A stretch of 64,000 nucleotides of DNA from Chitinophagaceae bacterium (GTDB lineage Bacteria; Bacteroidota; Bacteroidia; Chitinophagales; Chitinophagaceae). Made by a program: the position numbers and the translations under genes. The first letter of the stretch is position 1. Every line of letters begins with the position of its first letter. Shown one piece after another: positions 1-8,931 of this stretch. The notes beneath the pieces were generated by a model. It was not told the DNA's origin. It saw only the letters and a program-made list of their open reading frames with translations, and searched no databases. The DNA is taken from assembly GCA_947454235.1 (NCBI GenBank), contig CANGIY010000008.1, positions 104,877 to 168,876 on the forward strand, in the 5' to 3' direction.

Positions 1-555
1 ATGGGCTGCCTTGCCAAAAACTACTTGGTCACCGACAGGGTGGGTTACGAATTTTTAGCTTCGTGGTACCACAAAAATGAAATTTACTGGGTGGCAGAGG
101 GCGGCTGGGGCAATTCAACGGTAGCTTATCCCGACCTTTCTTACAAGACCAACAGCAGCTTTTTAAGGCTGGGGTTTGATAAAATGTTGCTGGGCAGAGA
201 AAATCTTAAAGACTGGGGCGGTATGCAAATGGGGCTTCGACTAGGTGCCGCACATGTAAGCAGGGCAGATGCACAGTACACGATAGTTGATAGCACCTGG
301 GGTACCACATCAGGTGCTGTTTCCGGTAAAAGCTTCGTTCCTGTATGGGCTGAGATAACAGCCGGTGTGCGTGTAGAGCTGATTAGGGGAATCATCACAG
401 GCTGGAATATCCGCGGTAAATTTATGCTCAATGGCAAATCGTTCAATGATTTGTCGCCGACCTACATTGCAGGCTTCGGACAAGGGGACAAAAATTCGTC
501 CTTCGATTTCAATTTTTATTTATTGTATGCTTTAAGGTGGAACCGTAAGCAATAA
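1..555 (+). CDS. DUF6048-like outer-membrane protein (5' truncated)
   Basis: The 184 visible residues begin at the window edge with no signal peptide, so the true start almost certainly lies outside and the ATG at base 1 is probably an internal methionine. The sequence is rich in aromatic, alternating strand-like segments. Its ending, a GLRLGAA segment, a WAEITAGVRVE segment and a PTYIAGFG motif near residue 152, matches my memory of the Bacteroidota DUF6048 family. These are small outer-membrane beta-barrels of unknown function. The family call rests on motif recollection only. The next gene has its own promoter, so no operon link is evident. Confidence 0.6.
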   Translation: MGCLAKNYLVTDRVGYEFLASWYHKNEIYWVAEGGWGNSTVAYPDLSYKTNSSFLRLGFDKMLLGRENLKDWGGMQMGLRLGAAHVSRADAQYTIVDSTWGTTSGAVSGKSFVPVWAEITAGVRVELIRGIITGWNIRGKFMLNGKSFNDLSPTYIAGFGQGDKNSSFDFNFYLLYALRWNRKQ

Positions 556-624
556 TTGCCGACGAAAAGAGCGGGCCTGGGAATTTTCTCAAAATTCACA
601 TTAAAGCTTTATTCGCTATCAACA

Positions 625-655
625 TTGCTTTATTTAATTAGTTCTTTTACATTTG
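625..655 (+). promoter_or_regulatory. Bacteroidota-type promoter for the 695 gene
   Basis: A perfect -7 box TACATTTG (648-655) is preceded by TTG at 625-627 with 20 bases between, matching the Bacteroidota TTTG-N19-21-TAnnTTTG consensus. The start codon at 695 would leave a leader of about 33 nt. Confidence 0.55.
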
Positions 656-694
656 TTCAAAATCAAGTTTTTTAATTTTAACAACAAGTAAAAC

Positions 695-2788
695 ATGAAG
701 AAATTTTTTATTCTAATTCTAATTTCGTTTACTAGCTACCAGTTGGGTTTTGCACAAAATCAGATATTGGGAAATGTAGGCGGCATGGATGTAACCAACA
801 TTGCTGACGGAGCCGCAAAGTTTATTGTAACCAGAACAAAACAAGAGCTGGATATTGCCTTTTTTTCGCACCTGAAGAAAGCTTTGAACGACAGCAGCAC
901 ACGCGATTTCAGAACATTTTTCCCGGCAACTGCTAAAACACTGAACGTAATAGGTGCTGAGATTTATAACTACAAACCTTTCTTAGCGACATTGGTTGAG
1001 GCGTTTGATGATGATTTAAAATTGCTTCCGCAACACTTACCTAACATCATTCAAAACCACCCTGACCTTTTTAGGGCATACCCAGAAATTGGACTCTCTA
1101 TAAAAAGTGGTTGTTATATAGCGGACAACCTTATGCACAATATGCACCCTATAGAAATTGTGAATGGTTTCCCTAACTCTATTATTGACAGTGTCAACAG
1201 GCTGAATCACAATGTTGCGTCAGGTATAAAAATGATGAAGCAAGCAGCTAAACTCATGGATGTTAAAATTGGGGATTCGACTGTGGCTGAACTCATTGAA
1301 GCAGGAACAATCAACTCCAAGTTGAAAAACGGAAGCACGCTAGATATGCTGTTGCAAACTTTCAAATCATTCACCAATGGAATTACCTTAGAAAGGAAAA
1401 GCCCTAACACTGGCAGTGTTTCGTCGATAGATATAGGTGTTCTGATTGGCGATGGCATTAAATGCAAAGAATACATACAATATTCAATCAGGCAAATCAA
1501 AGAGATAAATGACCTGATTCATGAATTTAAAAAAGCAAAAGGAGATTCTGAAAAAGTTGAACTGTTTGCAGTTTACGCCACAAAAGTTAACCACCTCATT
1601 GGCTATGTTACCGATATCAGAAACATTACATCAGACGTAGTTAAATCAAGTAAACTAGTAGTATATGTAACCGACATAAACGTCGCGATCAAAGAATATA
1701 GCATCGTTTCTGACAACTTGTTGAAGGTAATGACAGATATTGTTCGTAAAAACTACGAAGGTGCTGTTTTGTACGCCTGCAATATTTACCAGGAACTGTT
1801 TGTGAACAAAAGCAAATTACTGGCTGATAACTTCAGTACAAGTCTGGAAGAAAAAGGACTGAGGGGCAGAAAAGTATCTAAATCTCTCGCTGCATTTGTT
1901 GATACATTTTCACAAAAACCAAATGATTTTGTCTTAGCCCAGAAACCAAACGAAGTAGATCTTGTTTCATCATCAGATTCAATGGTAGAAGCGAAATTGG
2001 CATTAACTCCTGAAATTGAAACTGAACTCAAAAAAGTATTCAAAGAAAAAGTAGACCTTAATAATTCAATTACTGACCTTGAACTTGTTGCCGATGCGTT
2101 GAAATTGGTGGACAGCGATAAAATTGAAACCTTCGCAGAGGAAAGCAAGTCTTTCATTAATGTAATGCTGCGTTACGGTACATTCATGGCAGCAATGACC
2201 AAAGCAAAAACATCAGATGATGTGGAGCAAATTATTGAAACATTCGCAATGCCTCCGGGTTCATCGAGAGTGAAACGTGAAGCGAGAGTGAACATATCTT
2301 TGAACGCTTATTGCGGCACCTATGTAGGGTTTGAACAAATTCAAGGCTACAAAAACGATAACAAGTTTACAATGAATGCCTACGGTGTAACAGCCCCAAT
2401 TGGTATTGCTTTCAGCATTGGTAACCGCCAGGGGATTGATGCAATTTTTCGAAAATCCAGAAGCGACTACCATTGGTCTTACAGTGCGTTCTTATCAATT
2501 ATAGACCTCGGCACAATAGCTGCTTTCCGATTCAAAGACAGCACTTCTTCAATGCCTAAAATCGAACTTAAGAACATTATTTCTCCGGGCTTGTTCCTTT
2601 CAGTTGGATTGCCTCAAATGCCTATTTCTTTAAATGCAGGTGTTCAGTTAGGGCCTCAACTAAGAAGTGTAACCAGCAGCAATGCAGTCATTGAAAACTC
2701 AAGCTACCTGCGTTATAGTTTTTCTGCTGTAGTCGACCTTCCGGTAATTAACTTGTATACAAGAAGTTCAAGACTGAATAAATTCTAA
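695..2788 (+). CDS. secreted protein with long helical region and C-terminal barrel-like domain
   Basis: This 697-residue protein has a clear signal peptide (hydrophobic residues 4-18, ending GFAQ at about 21). Residues 30-520 are rich in Lys, Glu, Asp, Leu and Val and look mostly helical. From about residue 530 the composition changes to alternating aromatic and small residues (GTYVGFEQ, GVTAPIGIAFSIG, SPGLFLSVGL), typical of an outer-membrane beta-barrel or a beta-sandwich. I recognise no family. A helical periplasmic domain joined to a small membrane-associated C-terminus is an inference from composition. It has its own promoter and ends before a strong terminator shared with the convergent gene at 2934. 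Confidence 0.75.
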   Translation: MKKFFILILISFTSYQLGFAQNQILGNVGGMDVTNIADGAAKFIVTRTKQELDIAFFSHLKKALNDSSTRDFRTFFPATAKTLNVIGAEIYNYKPFLATLVEAFDDDLKLLPQHLPNIIQNHPDLFRAYPEIGLSIKSGCYIADNLMHNMHPIEIVNGFPNSIIDSVNRLNHNVASGIKMMKQAAKLMDVKIGDSTVAELIEAGTINSKLKNGSTLDMLLQTFKSFTNGITLERKSPNTGSVSSIDIGVLIGDGIKCKEYIQYSIRQIKEINDLIHEFKKAKGDSEKVELFAVYATKVNHLIGYVTDIRNITSDVVKSSKLVVYVTDINVAIKEYSIVSDNLLKVMTDIVRKNYEGAVLYACNIYQELFVNKSKLLADNFSTSLEEKGLRGRKVSKSLAAFVDTFSQKPNDFVLAQKPNEVDLVSSSDSMVEAKLALTPEIETELKKVFKEKVDLNNSITDLELVADALKLVDSDKIETFAEESKSFINVMLRYGTFMAAMTKAKTSDDVEQIIETFAMPPGSSRVKREARVNISLNAYCGTYVGFEQIQGYKNDNKFTMNAYGVTAPIGIAFSIGNRQGIDAIFRKSRSDYHWSYSAFLSIIDLGTIAAFRFKDSTSSMPKIELKNIISPGLFLSVGLPQMPISLNAGVQLGPQLRSVTSSNAVIENSSYLRYSFSAVVDLPVINLYTRSSRLNKF

Positions 2789-2820
2789 GCAATAGACGTT
2801 GATTGCAAGAAAATAAAAAC

Positions 2821-2863
2821 AATAAAATAGCGCAGTGTCAAATCGGCACTGCGCTATTTTATT
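2821..2863 (+). terminator. bidirectional intrinsic terminator
   Basis: A 14-bp perfect stem (2824-2837 with 2847-2860, core TAGCGCAGTG) encloses a 9-base loop and is bordered by A and T runs. It sits between convergent genes ending at 2788 and 2934 and can serve both strands. Confidence 0.85.
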
Positions 2864-2933
2864 TCGTTTAAATGTAAAAAGGAGACTGTAAACACAGCCC
2901 CCTTTCACTAAACAAAATACAGTATTTTATAAA

Positions 2934-4055
2934 TTAATTATCGTCATTCTCGTCGTCGCTTTTTGTTGTTTTTTTAGATTTAGTTGCTTTTTTAGACTTA
3001 AATTTCGCATCTTCTTCTATGAGTTTTTTTGCAGCATCGTCGACATCTTCTCCTTTGCTCAAGGTCTGCATCAGTTGAGAAGGCGAACCGCTAATTGAAA
3101 CCACAAATGGCATACTTTGCAAATCTTTATTTGTTGACCAAAGAGAACCTGTGATATTCATCGAAAACAAATCACCAACTTTTATTCCACCCCTCATTTG
3201 CAACATTGTAAAGTCGCACCCAATTTTATCAACAGCTCCTTTGAAATTTCCAAAAGAATAATAAAAAGGGAATTCGAAATACATTCTGACATATGAATTT
3301 GCATCTGCACTACCTAAGTCAAAATAGGGCATCAACCCCGTTTGAGAATTGTAAAAAATATTATCACTTGAGTAAAGCCCGTCGTGTACAATTTTTGCAG
3401 TATCTACGTTAGGATTAAATCCGATATTTTCAATTGCAAACAATCCAAAATGAGCTTTTCCATAGCGGCTTTTTGAAAAAATCAATGGCATGGAAAAATT
3501 CAAATTTATAGTACCGCCATTATTGACAACTTTCTTTAAGTTATTTCTCAAGTTTACACTATCATTTTTTCCTGTAGTAAAAGTATCAGTGGTCACCTTG
3601 AACATTCCACCAACTGCAAAACGAACTGGCCCAAAAAATGCGCTTACGAGCTCACCACCGAGGTAGTTTGCATTATTTATCGTGAAATAATGGAAATTTT
3701 GAGAGACGTCAACCATTGGTTGATTGTACAAATATCTATTTAGTGCTTCGTAGTTTGAAGGAGAAATCATTGAAGCATTTAGAAACCCATTTTTTGTATC
3801 GGTTTGAGACCCCAAAACAATTTTCCTTTGCAAAAGCTGATTCATTTCATACGTTCCTCCGCCGTTGATGCACTTGTTTGAGTCAACCCGCTTTTGCCAA
3901 AAACCAAATAAAAAACCATGTGCATTTTCACAAAACTCTCCGGTTCCAAGGAAGGTCGAATCGGCTGTCTCATCTGCGTACGCAAAATTAATGTGGTTTT
4001 GTCCGTAGCTTAACGAAGACAAAGCCAAGCAACTAAGTAAAATTACTTTCTTCAT
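2934..4055 (-). CDS. secreted protein of unknown function with Lys/Asp-rich tail
   Basis: The 373-residue product begins with a signal peptide (MKKVILLSCLALSSLSYGQ). The body has alternating aromatic strands (FHYFTINN, RMYFEFPFYYSF) suggesting a beta-rich outer-membrane or surface protein. The last 40 residues switch to a highly charged tail with three KSKK/TKS repeats followed by an acidic DDENDDN end, probably disordered. No family is recognised. It is transcribed divergently from the FKBP gene; an 11-bp inverted repeat lies in the shared upstream region. Confidence 0.7.
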   Translation of the reverse strand: MKKVILLSCLALSSLSYGQNHINFAYADETADSTFLGTGEFCENAHGFLFGFWQKRVDSNKCINGGGTYEMNQLLQRKIVLGSQTDTKNGFLNASMISPSNYEALNRYLYNQPMVDVSQNFHYFTINNANYLGGELVSAFFGPVRFAVGGMFKVTTDTFTTGKNDSVNLRNNLKKVVNNGGTINLNFSMPLIFSKSRYGKAHFGLFAIENIGFNPNVDTAKIVHDGLYSSDNIFYNSQTGLMPYFDLGSADANSYVRMYFEFPFYYSFGNFKGAVDKIGCDFTMLQMRGGIKVGDLFSMNITGSLWSTNKDLQSMPFVVSISGSPSQLMQTLSKGEDVDDAAKKLIEEDAKFKSKKATKSKKTTKSDDENDDN

Positions 4056-4100
4056 AATCTTTTTTGTTTGTTTTGTTTTTTTTCGTTTGCGAATTTATAA

Positions 4101-4129
4101 TTTATTTGTTTCAATTTCAAACAAATAAA
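4101..4129. repeat. perfect 11-bp inverted repeat between divergent genes
   Basis: TTTATTTGTTT (4101-4111) and its exact complement AAACAAATAAA (4119-4129) are separated by 7 bases. The site lies between the divergent starts at 4055 and 4201. Size and position fit a dimeric-regulator operator, but the arms are almost pure A/T, so chance is a real alternative. Confidence 0.4.
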
Positions 4130-4177
4130 GTTTTTTCTTGAAAATTAGCTCCTTAGTTATCAAGAACAAAAATCCTT

Positions 4178-4185
4178 TACTTTCG
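4178..4185 (+). promoter_or_regulatory. -7 box for the FKBP gene
   Basis: TACTTTCG matches TAnnTTTG at seven of eight positions and lies 15 bases before the ATG at 4201. It lies downstream of the in-frame TTG at 4138, which argues against that earlier start. Confidence 0.4.
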
Positions 4186-4200
4186 CAAAAAATTATTTAC

Positions 4201-4635
4201 ATGAGTTTAGCTGAAAAACTATTTGGTATGAAACAAGAGAAACTTGCTGCCAATTTGAAAGAAGGAATGGACTTTCTCGCTGCCAACAGAACAAAAGAAG
4301 GTGTTGTTGAATTGCCTAGTGGCTTACAATATCAGGTGCTTGTACAAGGTGCGGGTCCTAAACCATCTGCGTCTTCAACTGTAAAATGCCACTATCACGG
4401 CACTTTGATTGATGGTAAAGTATTTGATAGCTCTGTTCAAAGAAATCAACCGGCTAGTTTCCCGCTCAATCAGGTAATTAAAGGTTGGACAGAAGGCGTG
4501 CAATTGATGGAGCAAGGCAGCAAATTCCGTTTCTTTATTCCACCTCATTTGGGTTATGGCGACCGTCAAGTGGGTCCGCACATTGGCCCTAACAGCACGT
4601 TGGTTTTCGATGTTGAACTATTAGATATTCTATAG
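4201..4635 (+). CDS. FKBP-type peptidyl-prolyl cis-trans isomerase
   Basis: The 144-residue protein carries an FKBP domain at about residues 58-144, including the VKCHYHGTLIDGKVFDSS segment, the VIKGWTEGV motif (92-100) and the LGYGDRQVG loop. FKBPs of this kind catalyse prolyl isomerisation during protein folding. The short N-terminal helical part (1-40) resembles a shortened FklB/FkpA dimerisation region; E. coli FklB is longer, at 206 residues. There is no signal peptide, so a cytoplasmic location is inferred. The ATG at 4201 is preferred over the in-frame TTG at 4138 because a promoter-like box lies between them. A HEAT-repeat gene follows after 8 bases. Confidence 0.9.
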   Translation: MSLAEKLFGMKQEKLAANLKEGMDFLAANRTKEGVVELPSGLQYQVLVQGAGPKPSASSTVKCHYHGTLIDGKVFDSSVQRNQPASFPLNQVIKGWTEGVQLMEQGSKFRFFIPPHLGYGDRQVGPHIGPNSTLVFDVELLDIL

Positions 4636-4643
4636 TTCGCTTC

Positions 4644-5408
4644 ATGGGATTTTACGATCTCGATAAAGATAGTAGAGCAAGTCTGGTAGCTGAAATACAA
4701 AATGCTTTGTTCGTTGATACTTCGAACGGTGTTTTAGAAAGCTACCAGACTTATTTTTCTGATGAAGACACTTACATCAGGAAGTCAGCATATTTAGCCG
4801 TAGGGCGAATTTATCATTCCGACGTCCTGCTTCGCGTGGGCGTACACACATCGCTTAACTCGCTTTTCAGCAGTACAAATGCCAAGATTCGGCAAACGGT
4901 TGTAAACGCAGCAGGTGAAATTGGCATTCACGACTTCGAGATTGTCCAACATTTTTTTGACAAAGGTCTATTTGATGAACACCATTCAGTGCGTAATGCT
5001 GTTATAGGTTCAATGAAAAAAATGGGGCAGAAAAACCCTCACCCTGTAATCAATTGGTCGCAGAAATACCTCCACCATCCCGACAAAGAAATTCGCCGTG
5101 AAATTTGCCACGGCATTGAGCTAAGAGGCAGAACCCACCCCGAAGATATATTACCATTACTTGAACAATTACAAAATGACGCCACAAAACGAGTGCGCTG
5201 GACGCTCGTACATGTTATTGGGCAAATTGCATACAAAAGGGGCTGCCTCGAAAAAGTCACACAAACCATCAGGCACTGGGAAAATCAAAAATTGGTTGCC
5301 GATGCCTTTGAAGAAATTGTTGATGTACACCACAGGTACCGAAACTTTAGCTACTACACGCAAGCTGAAGCAATCGAGTACCTGAAAGCGCAGGGAGTAG
5401 TTTCGTAA
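4644..5408 (+). CDS. HEAT-repeat protein
   Basis: The 254-residue soluble protein consists of repeated paired helices of the HEAT type, for example around residues 42-56 (TYIRKSAYLAVGRIY), 78-92 (KIRQTVVNAAGEIGI) and 115-130 (HSVRNAVIGSMKKMG). Such alpha-solenoids bind proteins or nucleic acids; the DNA alkylation repair family has the same architecture, but I see no family-specific residue to choose it. It starts 8 bases after the FKBP stop and is very likely co-transcribed with it, which would suit a folding or scaffolding role. No signal peptide. Confidence 0.75.
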   Translation: MGFYDLDKDSRASLVAEIQNALFVDTSNGVLESYQTYFSDEDTYIRKSAYLAVGRIYHSDVLLRVGVHTSLNSLFSSTNAKIRQTVVNAAGEIGIHDFEIVQHFFDKGLFDEHHSVRNAVIGSMKKMGQKNPHPVINWSQKYLHHPDKEIRREICHGIELRGRTHPEDILPLLEQLQNDATKRVRWTLVHVIGQIAYKRGCLEKVTQTIRHWENQKLVADAFEEIVDVHHRYRNFSYYTQAEAIEYLKAQGVVS

Positions 5409-5483
5409 TTCACGCATTGTAAACATTTTTTTAAATCTTTTTTCCGCCCGGGCAAATTTCGATTTGCAAGACTGGGAAATTGT

Positions 5484-5491
5484 TATATTTG
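5484..5491 (+). promoter_or_regulatory. -7 box for the DUF2795 gene
   Basis: TATATTTG is a perfect TAnnTTTG box. TTTG at 5463-5466 lies 17 bases upstream, slightly closer than usual. The start codon at 5526 gives a leader of about 30 nt. Confidence 0.5.
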
Positions 5492-5525
5492 CGATATTTA
5501 GTAAAGATATAAAACTAATAGAAAT

Positions 5526-5747
5526 ATGTTTTGGACACTAGAACTGGCGTCACACCTTGAAGATGCTCCATGGCCGGCCACAAAAGACGAGATCATTGAC
5601 TATGCAATCAGGTCAGGTGCGCCACTTGAAGTAGTTGAAAACCTTCAGGAACTAGACGACGAAGGGGAAATTTATGAAGGCATCGAAGACATTTGGCCGG
5701 ACTACCCTACTCAGGAAGACTTCTTCTTCAATGAAGATGAATATTAA
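5526..5747 (+). CDS. DUF2795 family small protein
   Basis: A 73-residue acidic protein of the DUF2795 type, a short conserved Bacteroidota family of unknown function. The N-terminus (LELASHLEDAPWPATKDEI) has the family's alternating helix and WPATK motif. The second half is strongly acidic, with repeated Glu/Asp and a terminal FFFNEDEY. It has its own promoter and no cotranscribed neighbour; a terminator follows about 180 bases later. Confidence 0.75.
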   Translation: MFWTLELASHLEDAPWPATKDEIIDYAIRSGAPLEVVENLQELDDEGEIYEGIEDIWPDYPTQEDFFFNEDEY

Positions 5748-5926
5748 TCTGGTTAGTGAAGATGACAAAATAAATTCCACCATTTCCACCATTCTGTTCC
5801 ATTTCTGCGTCGTTGCAAAAGTCCTTAAATAGTTCACTATTCTCGGATTTTGCGCCTAGCACAAAAGAAACATAATAATTAAACTTGATGAAATTTATTT
5901 TGTCAACTTCACTAAAATAATTGTTG

Positions 5927-5963
5927 AAAAAGCTGTTTCCCCAAATGGTGAAACAGCTTTTTT
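5927..5963 (+). terminator. intrinsic terminator
   Basis: A perfect 13-bp stem (5927-5939 with 5950-5962, core AGCTGTTTC) is followed by a T run. It closes the DUF2795 transcript, and stands only 20 bases ahead of the next start codon. Confidence 0.75.
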
Positions 5964-5982
5964 GTTACATTCACGTACCAAA

Positions 5983-6681
5983 ATGAAGCTGACTTTTCAA
6001 TTGAGACACTTTCAAATCAATGTCTTTTGTGTGGTGCTGACTTTCCTTGGCGGGTTATTGGCTAATGACGGTCTTGCACAAACGACACCAAGGCGAGACA
6101 CTATTTTTCATGAAGAGCATTTGTTCAATGCTCCATATGGTTTTGTTGAAGCAGGCGTAATCAATGAACTTTGGATTGTCAACAAAAGCGTGGGTGCGGC
6201 AACTACATCTATGACCTACAGGGGGCCGGGCACCTATATTGGGTTCGGTGGAACAACTGATTTTGGAAAGAAAAAGCAATTTTACCTGAGGCTGGGCGTT
6301 TATTATTGGGACTATTCCCTTACAAAAACTTACAGTGAATTGGAGCAATCGAACAGACATTTCAGTTTTTTAGCATTGGCTCCCTCTTTAGAATATCTTT
6401 TTCTGAAAAACAACACAATCCGCATTACAGGAGGTGTTTCAATCAACTACTTGATGGCAATGCAAAACCAACAACAAGGTGGGGTTTCATTCGGTCCTTC
6501 GGCAACCATTATGTACAAAGCATTTGAGTTGAAACCTGCATTTAGGTATGCACAAGGTTCCTGTCCCGACCAACAAGTAGCGTTCAAAAACTGGACTGAG
6601 GAATCGTTTACGCTGGGTGTTGCCGTTTATCCGTTCCTGTTGCCTGCTGTACAAAAACATAAAACAGGCAAACTCTGGTAG
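5983..6681 (+). CDS. secreted beta-barrel-like protein of unknown function
   Basis: The 232-residue protein has a signal peptide (hydrophobic VFCVVLTFLGGLL, predicted cleavage after GLAQ, about residue 33). The rest is a chain of alternating aromatic strands (FYLRLGVYYWDY, ITGGVSINYLMAM, SFTLGVAVYPFLL), suggesting an outer-membrane beta-barrel. The ATG at 5983 is preferred to the in-frame TTG at 5962 because the TTG lies in the T run of a terminator. No family recognised. The LolC/E-like gene follows after 39 bases. Confidence 0.65.
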   Translation: MKLTFQLRHFQINVFCVVLTFLGGLLANDGLAQTTPRRDTIFHEEHLFNAPYGFVEAGVINELWIVNKSVGAATTSMTYRGPGTYIGFGGTTDFGKKKQFYLRLGVYYWDYSLTKTYSELEQSNRHFSFLALAPSLEYLFLKNNTIRITGGVSINYLMAMQNQQQGGVSFGPSATIMYKAFELKPAFRYAQGSCPDQQVAFKNWTEESFTLGVAVYPFLLPAVQKHKTGKLW

Positions 6682-6720
6682 TTATCTTTCATCACAAATC
6701 AAGCAATACAAGCTTCTAAG

Positions 6721-7941
6721 TTGAATCTATCCTTTTTCATAGCGCGTAGGTACTTGTCAAAACAGAAAGGCACATTTTCTGCATTGACGGTATTGGCGAT
6801 TGTTGCTACAGGATTAAGTGTAGCTATTATGATTGTGTGTGTTGCGGTTGTTACCGGGTTCAAGAAAAACATCAGGGAAAAGCTGTTTGCGTTTACTGGT
6901 CATGTACATGTGTCTCCTTTCAACGGCAAATCGAGTACGTTTACTGAAGCACCCATTTATTTAGACCAAAAGCTGATAGCTCAAACCAAAAAGCTACCCT
7001 ATGTAACGCAAGTAGCACCATTTGCAGAACGCCCAGTGATTTTACAATCGAAGGGAAAAATGGAAGGGGTTGAATTGAAAGGGCTCGATAAATCATACCG
7101 TTTTTCGGGGCAACTGGAATTTACCGGAAAGCCCATTGACTACTCCGACACCGCCTATTCGCGACAGATTATACTCTCACAAACTGTTGCATCAAAGCTT
7201 GATATTGGAGTTGGCGACTCGCTGTATATTCAGTTTTTCAGCAAGAATACAGCCCCCCGAATCAGAAAGGTGAAGGTCGCCGGCTTTTTTCACAGTGGGC
7301 TTGATGAAGTAGATAAAGTATTTGCGCTTTGCGATCTGAGAATGCTGCAACACATCAATCAATGGTCGGCTGATAGCATCAATGCCTATCAGGTAGAATT
7401 AAGCAATGAGGCGTTTGCTGATTCTGTGAGTAACCTTATTCATTACGATATTATCAATCCGCCACTGGAATCGTACACGAGTGTAGAAAACTACCAGTCG
7501 GTATTCGATTGGCTAAATTTACAATCACTGAACGGGCAAATTTTATTGATTATCATGGCTATTGTTGCTATCATTAATTTGGGCACTATATTGCTCATTC
7601 TAATCGTTGACCGCGCCGCCATGATTGGTCTTTTCAAGGCAATGGGGATGAGCATAGGTGGAATTATCAAAATTTTCCTAAGTCTTGGCTCTTACATTTC
7701 GCTTGCAGGTGTCATATTAGGCAATGTTGTCGGGCTAACGCTGTGCTATTTGCAGTACCAGTTCCATCTCATAAAACTACCCGAGGAAACCTACTTTATG
7801 CGCTATGCACCCATTGAAATTACATGGTGGCAAATAGCCATTATTGATGGTGGGTGCCTGGCTGTTTTTGTACTTTTTATTCTACTTCCGTCATTGTACA
7901 TTTTACGAATTCAACCTTCGAGAGTCTTACAATTCAAATAA
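6721..7941 (+). CDS. ABC transporter permease of the LolC/LolE (FtsX-like) type
   Basis: The 406-residue integral membrane protein starts at a TTG with the family's N-terminus (NLSFFIARRYLSKQKGTFSA). It shows the typical plan: one membrane segment at about 22-46, a large periplasmic MacB-like domain (50-260), then three membrane segments near 270-295, 315-340 and 372-395. LolC and LolE form the membrane part of the LolCDE exporter that releases outer-membrane lipoproteins from the inner membrane. The ATPase partner LolD is not in the window. The next gene starts 23 bases downstream and may be co-transcribed. Confidence 0.85.
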   Translation: MNLSFFIARRYLSKQKGTFSALTVLAIVATGLSVAIMIVCVAVVTGFKKNIREKLFAFTGHVHVSPFNGKSSTFTEAPIYLDQKLIAQTKKLPYVTQVAPFAERPVILQSKGKMEGVELKGLDKSYRFSGQLEFTGKPIDYSDTAYSRQIILSQTVASKLDIGVGDSLYIQFFSKNTAPRIRKVKVAGFFHSGLDEVDKVFALCDLRMLQHINQWSADSINAYQVELSNEAFADSVSNLIHYDIINPPLESYTSVENYQSVFDWLNLQSLNGQILLIIMAIVAIINLGTILLILIVDRAAMIGLFKAMGMSIGGIIKIFLSLGSYISLAGVILGNVVGLTLCYLQYQFHLIKLPEETYFMRYAPIEITWWQIAIIDGGCLAVFVLFILLPSLYILRIQPSRVLQFK

Positions 7942-7964
7942 AACTGAAAAGGCAAAAATTGAAC

Positions 7965-8906
7965 ATGAGCGAACATTCGGCACTACAGAAAATAAATGCT
8001 AAACACACAATTCCGGTGTTTTGCCAGAAATGGTGGCTTGATATCATTGCCCCCAATTATGACTTTGTTTTTGCTGAAAAGGGAGATGAAATTACTGGTT
8101 TATGGGCGTACCAAACCGAGACAAAAATGGGCGTAAAACTCATGCGCACCCCACTGCTTACCCCCTACCTCGGCCCGGTAGTTTTTTACCCCGGCGACTT
8201 AAAACCTGCGGCAGCCGATAATTTCCAACACGAAGTGGTGGGTGCACTTTATAAAAAGCTCCCCCCGGTGGAGGTGATGAACCTGAACATAGCACCTGAA
8301 ATTGTGCAGGTGGGACTTTTTAAAAATAACGGGCTGAACTGTACCGCCCGCCAGACATTTTATATTGACCTCAACCAAGGCGAAGAAACCATATTTGCCG
8401 ACTTTAAAGAAAGTACCCGCCGCAATATTAAACAGGGGGAAAAGTCAATCTCTGTGCTTAGGGACGATAGTCTGCTACCGCTGCTGTTCAACTTTTATGA
8501 GCACACCTTAACCGGAAAAAAAGGTAAGTCTGTGCATTTTGATTACAACCTCATGCAACGCCTGTATAGTGCCTGTACCGAAAACAATGCCGGCTGTGTG
8601 TGGGTGGCAAAAAGCGGCGACGATGTATTGGCAATGATATGGCAGGTGTGGGACAAAGAAAAAAGCTACTACCTGATGGGCGCTAAAAACAATTTGCAGA
8701 ACGAAAATAATGCAATGCCCTGCCTGCTCTGGCACGCTATCAAGCACGCAAAAACCCTCGGCTGCACCACTTTCGACTTTGAAGGTAGCATGGACCCTGG
8801 TGTTGAACGCTTCTTCCGCACCTTCGGTGCCACACGCAAAATGTACCTCCAGCTTACCAAAAACACTTCTAAAGTCTGGAAGTTGAAAGAGTTGTTGAGG
8901 GGGTAG
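7965..8906 (+). CDS. GNAT/FemAB-like acyltransferase
   Basis: The 313-residue soluble protein resembles the FemAB / BioF2-like acetyltransferase group, which transfers amino-acyl or acyl groups and often acts on cell-wall precursors or polysaccharides. The second half holds the recognisable fold: DFKESTRRNIKQGEKS near residue 145, VWVAKSGDDVLAMIWQVWD near 222, and a DFEGSMDPGVERFFRTFGA motif near 278, where the substrate-site glycines of the fold lie. The ATG at 7965 was chosen over an earlier in-frame start because that would overlap the upstream permease by about 90 bases. The substrate is unknown. Confidence 0.7.
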   Translation: MSEHSALQKINAKHTIPVFCQKWWLDIIAPNYDFVFAEKGDEITGLWAYQTETKMGVKLMRTPLLTPYLGPVVFYPGDLKPAAADNFQHEVVGALYKKLPPVEVMNLNIAPEIVQVGLFKNNGLNCTARQTFYIDLNQGEETIFADFKESTRRNIKQGEKSISVLRDDSLLPLLFNFYEHTLTGKKGKSVHFDYNLMQRLYSACTENNAGCVWVAKSGDDVLAMIWQVWDKEKSYYLMGAKNNLQNENNAMPCLLWHAIKHAKTLGCTTFDFEGSMDPGVERFFRTFGATRKMYLQLTKNTSKVWKLKELLRG

Positions 8907-8931
8907 TTTATTATTTTCAAATCCTTTCGTT

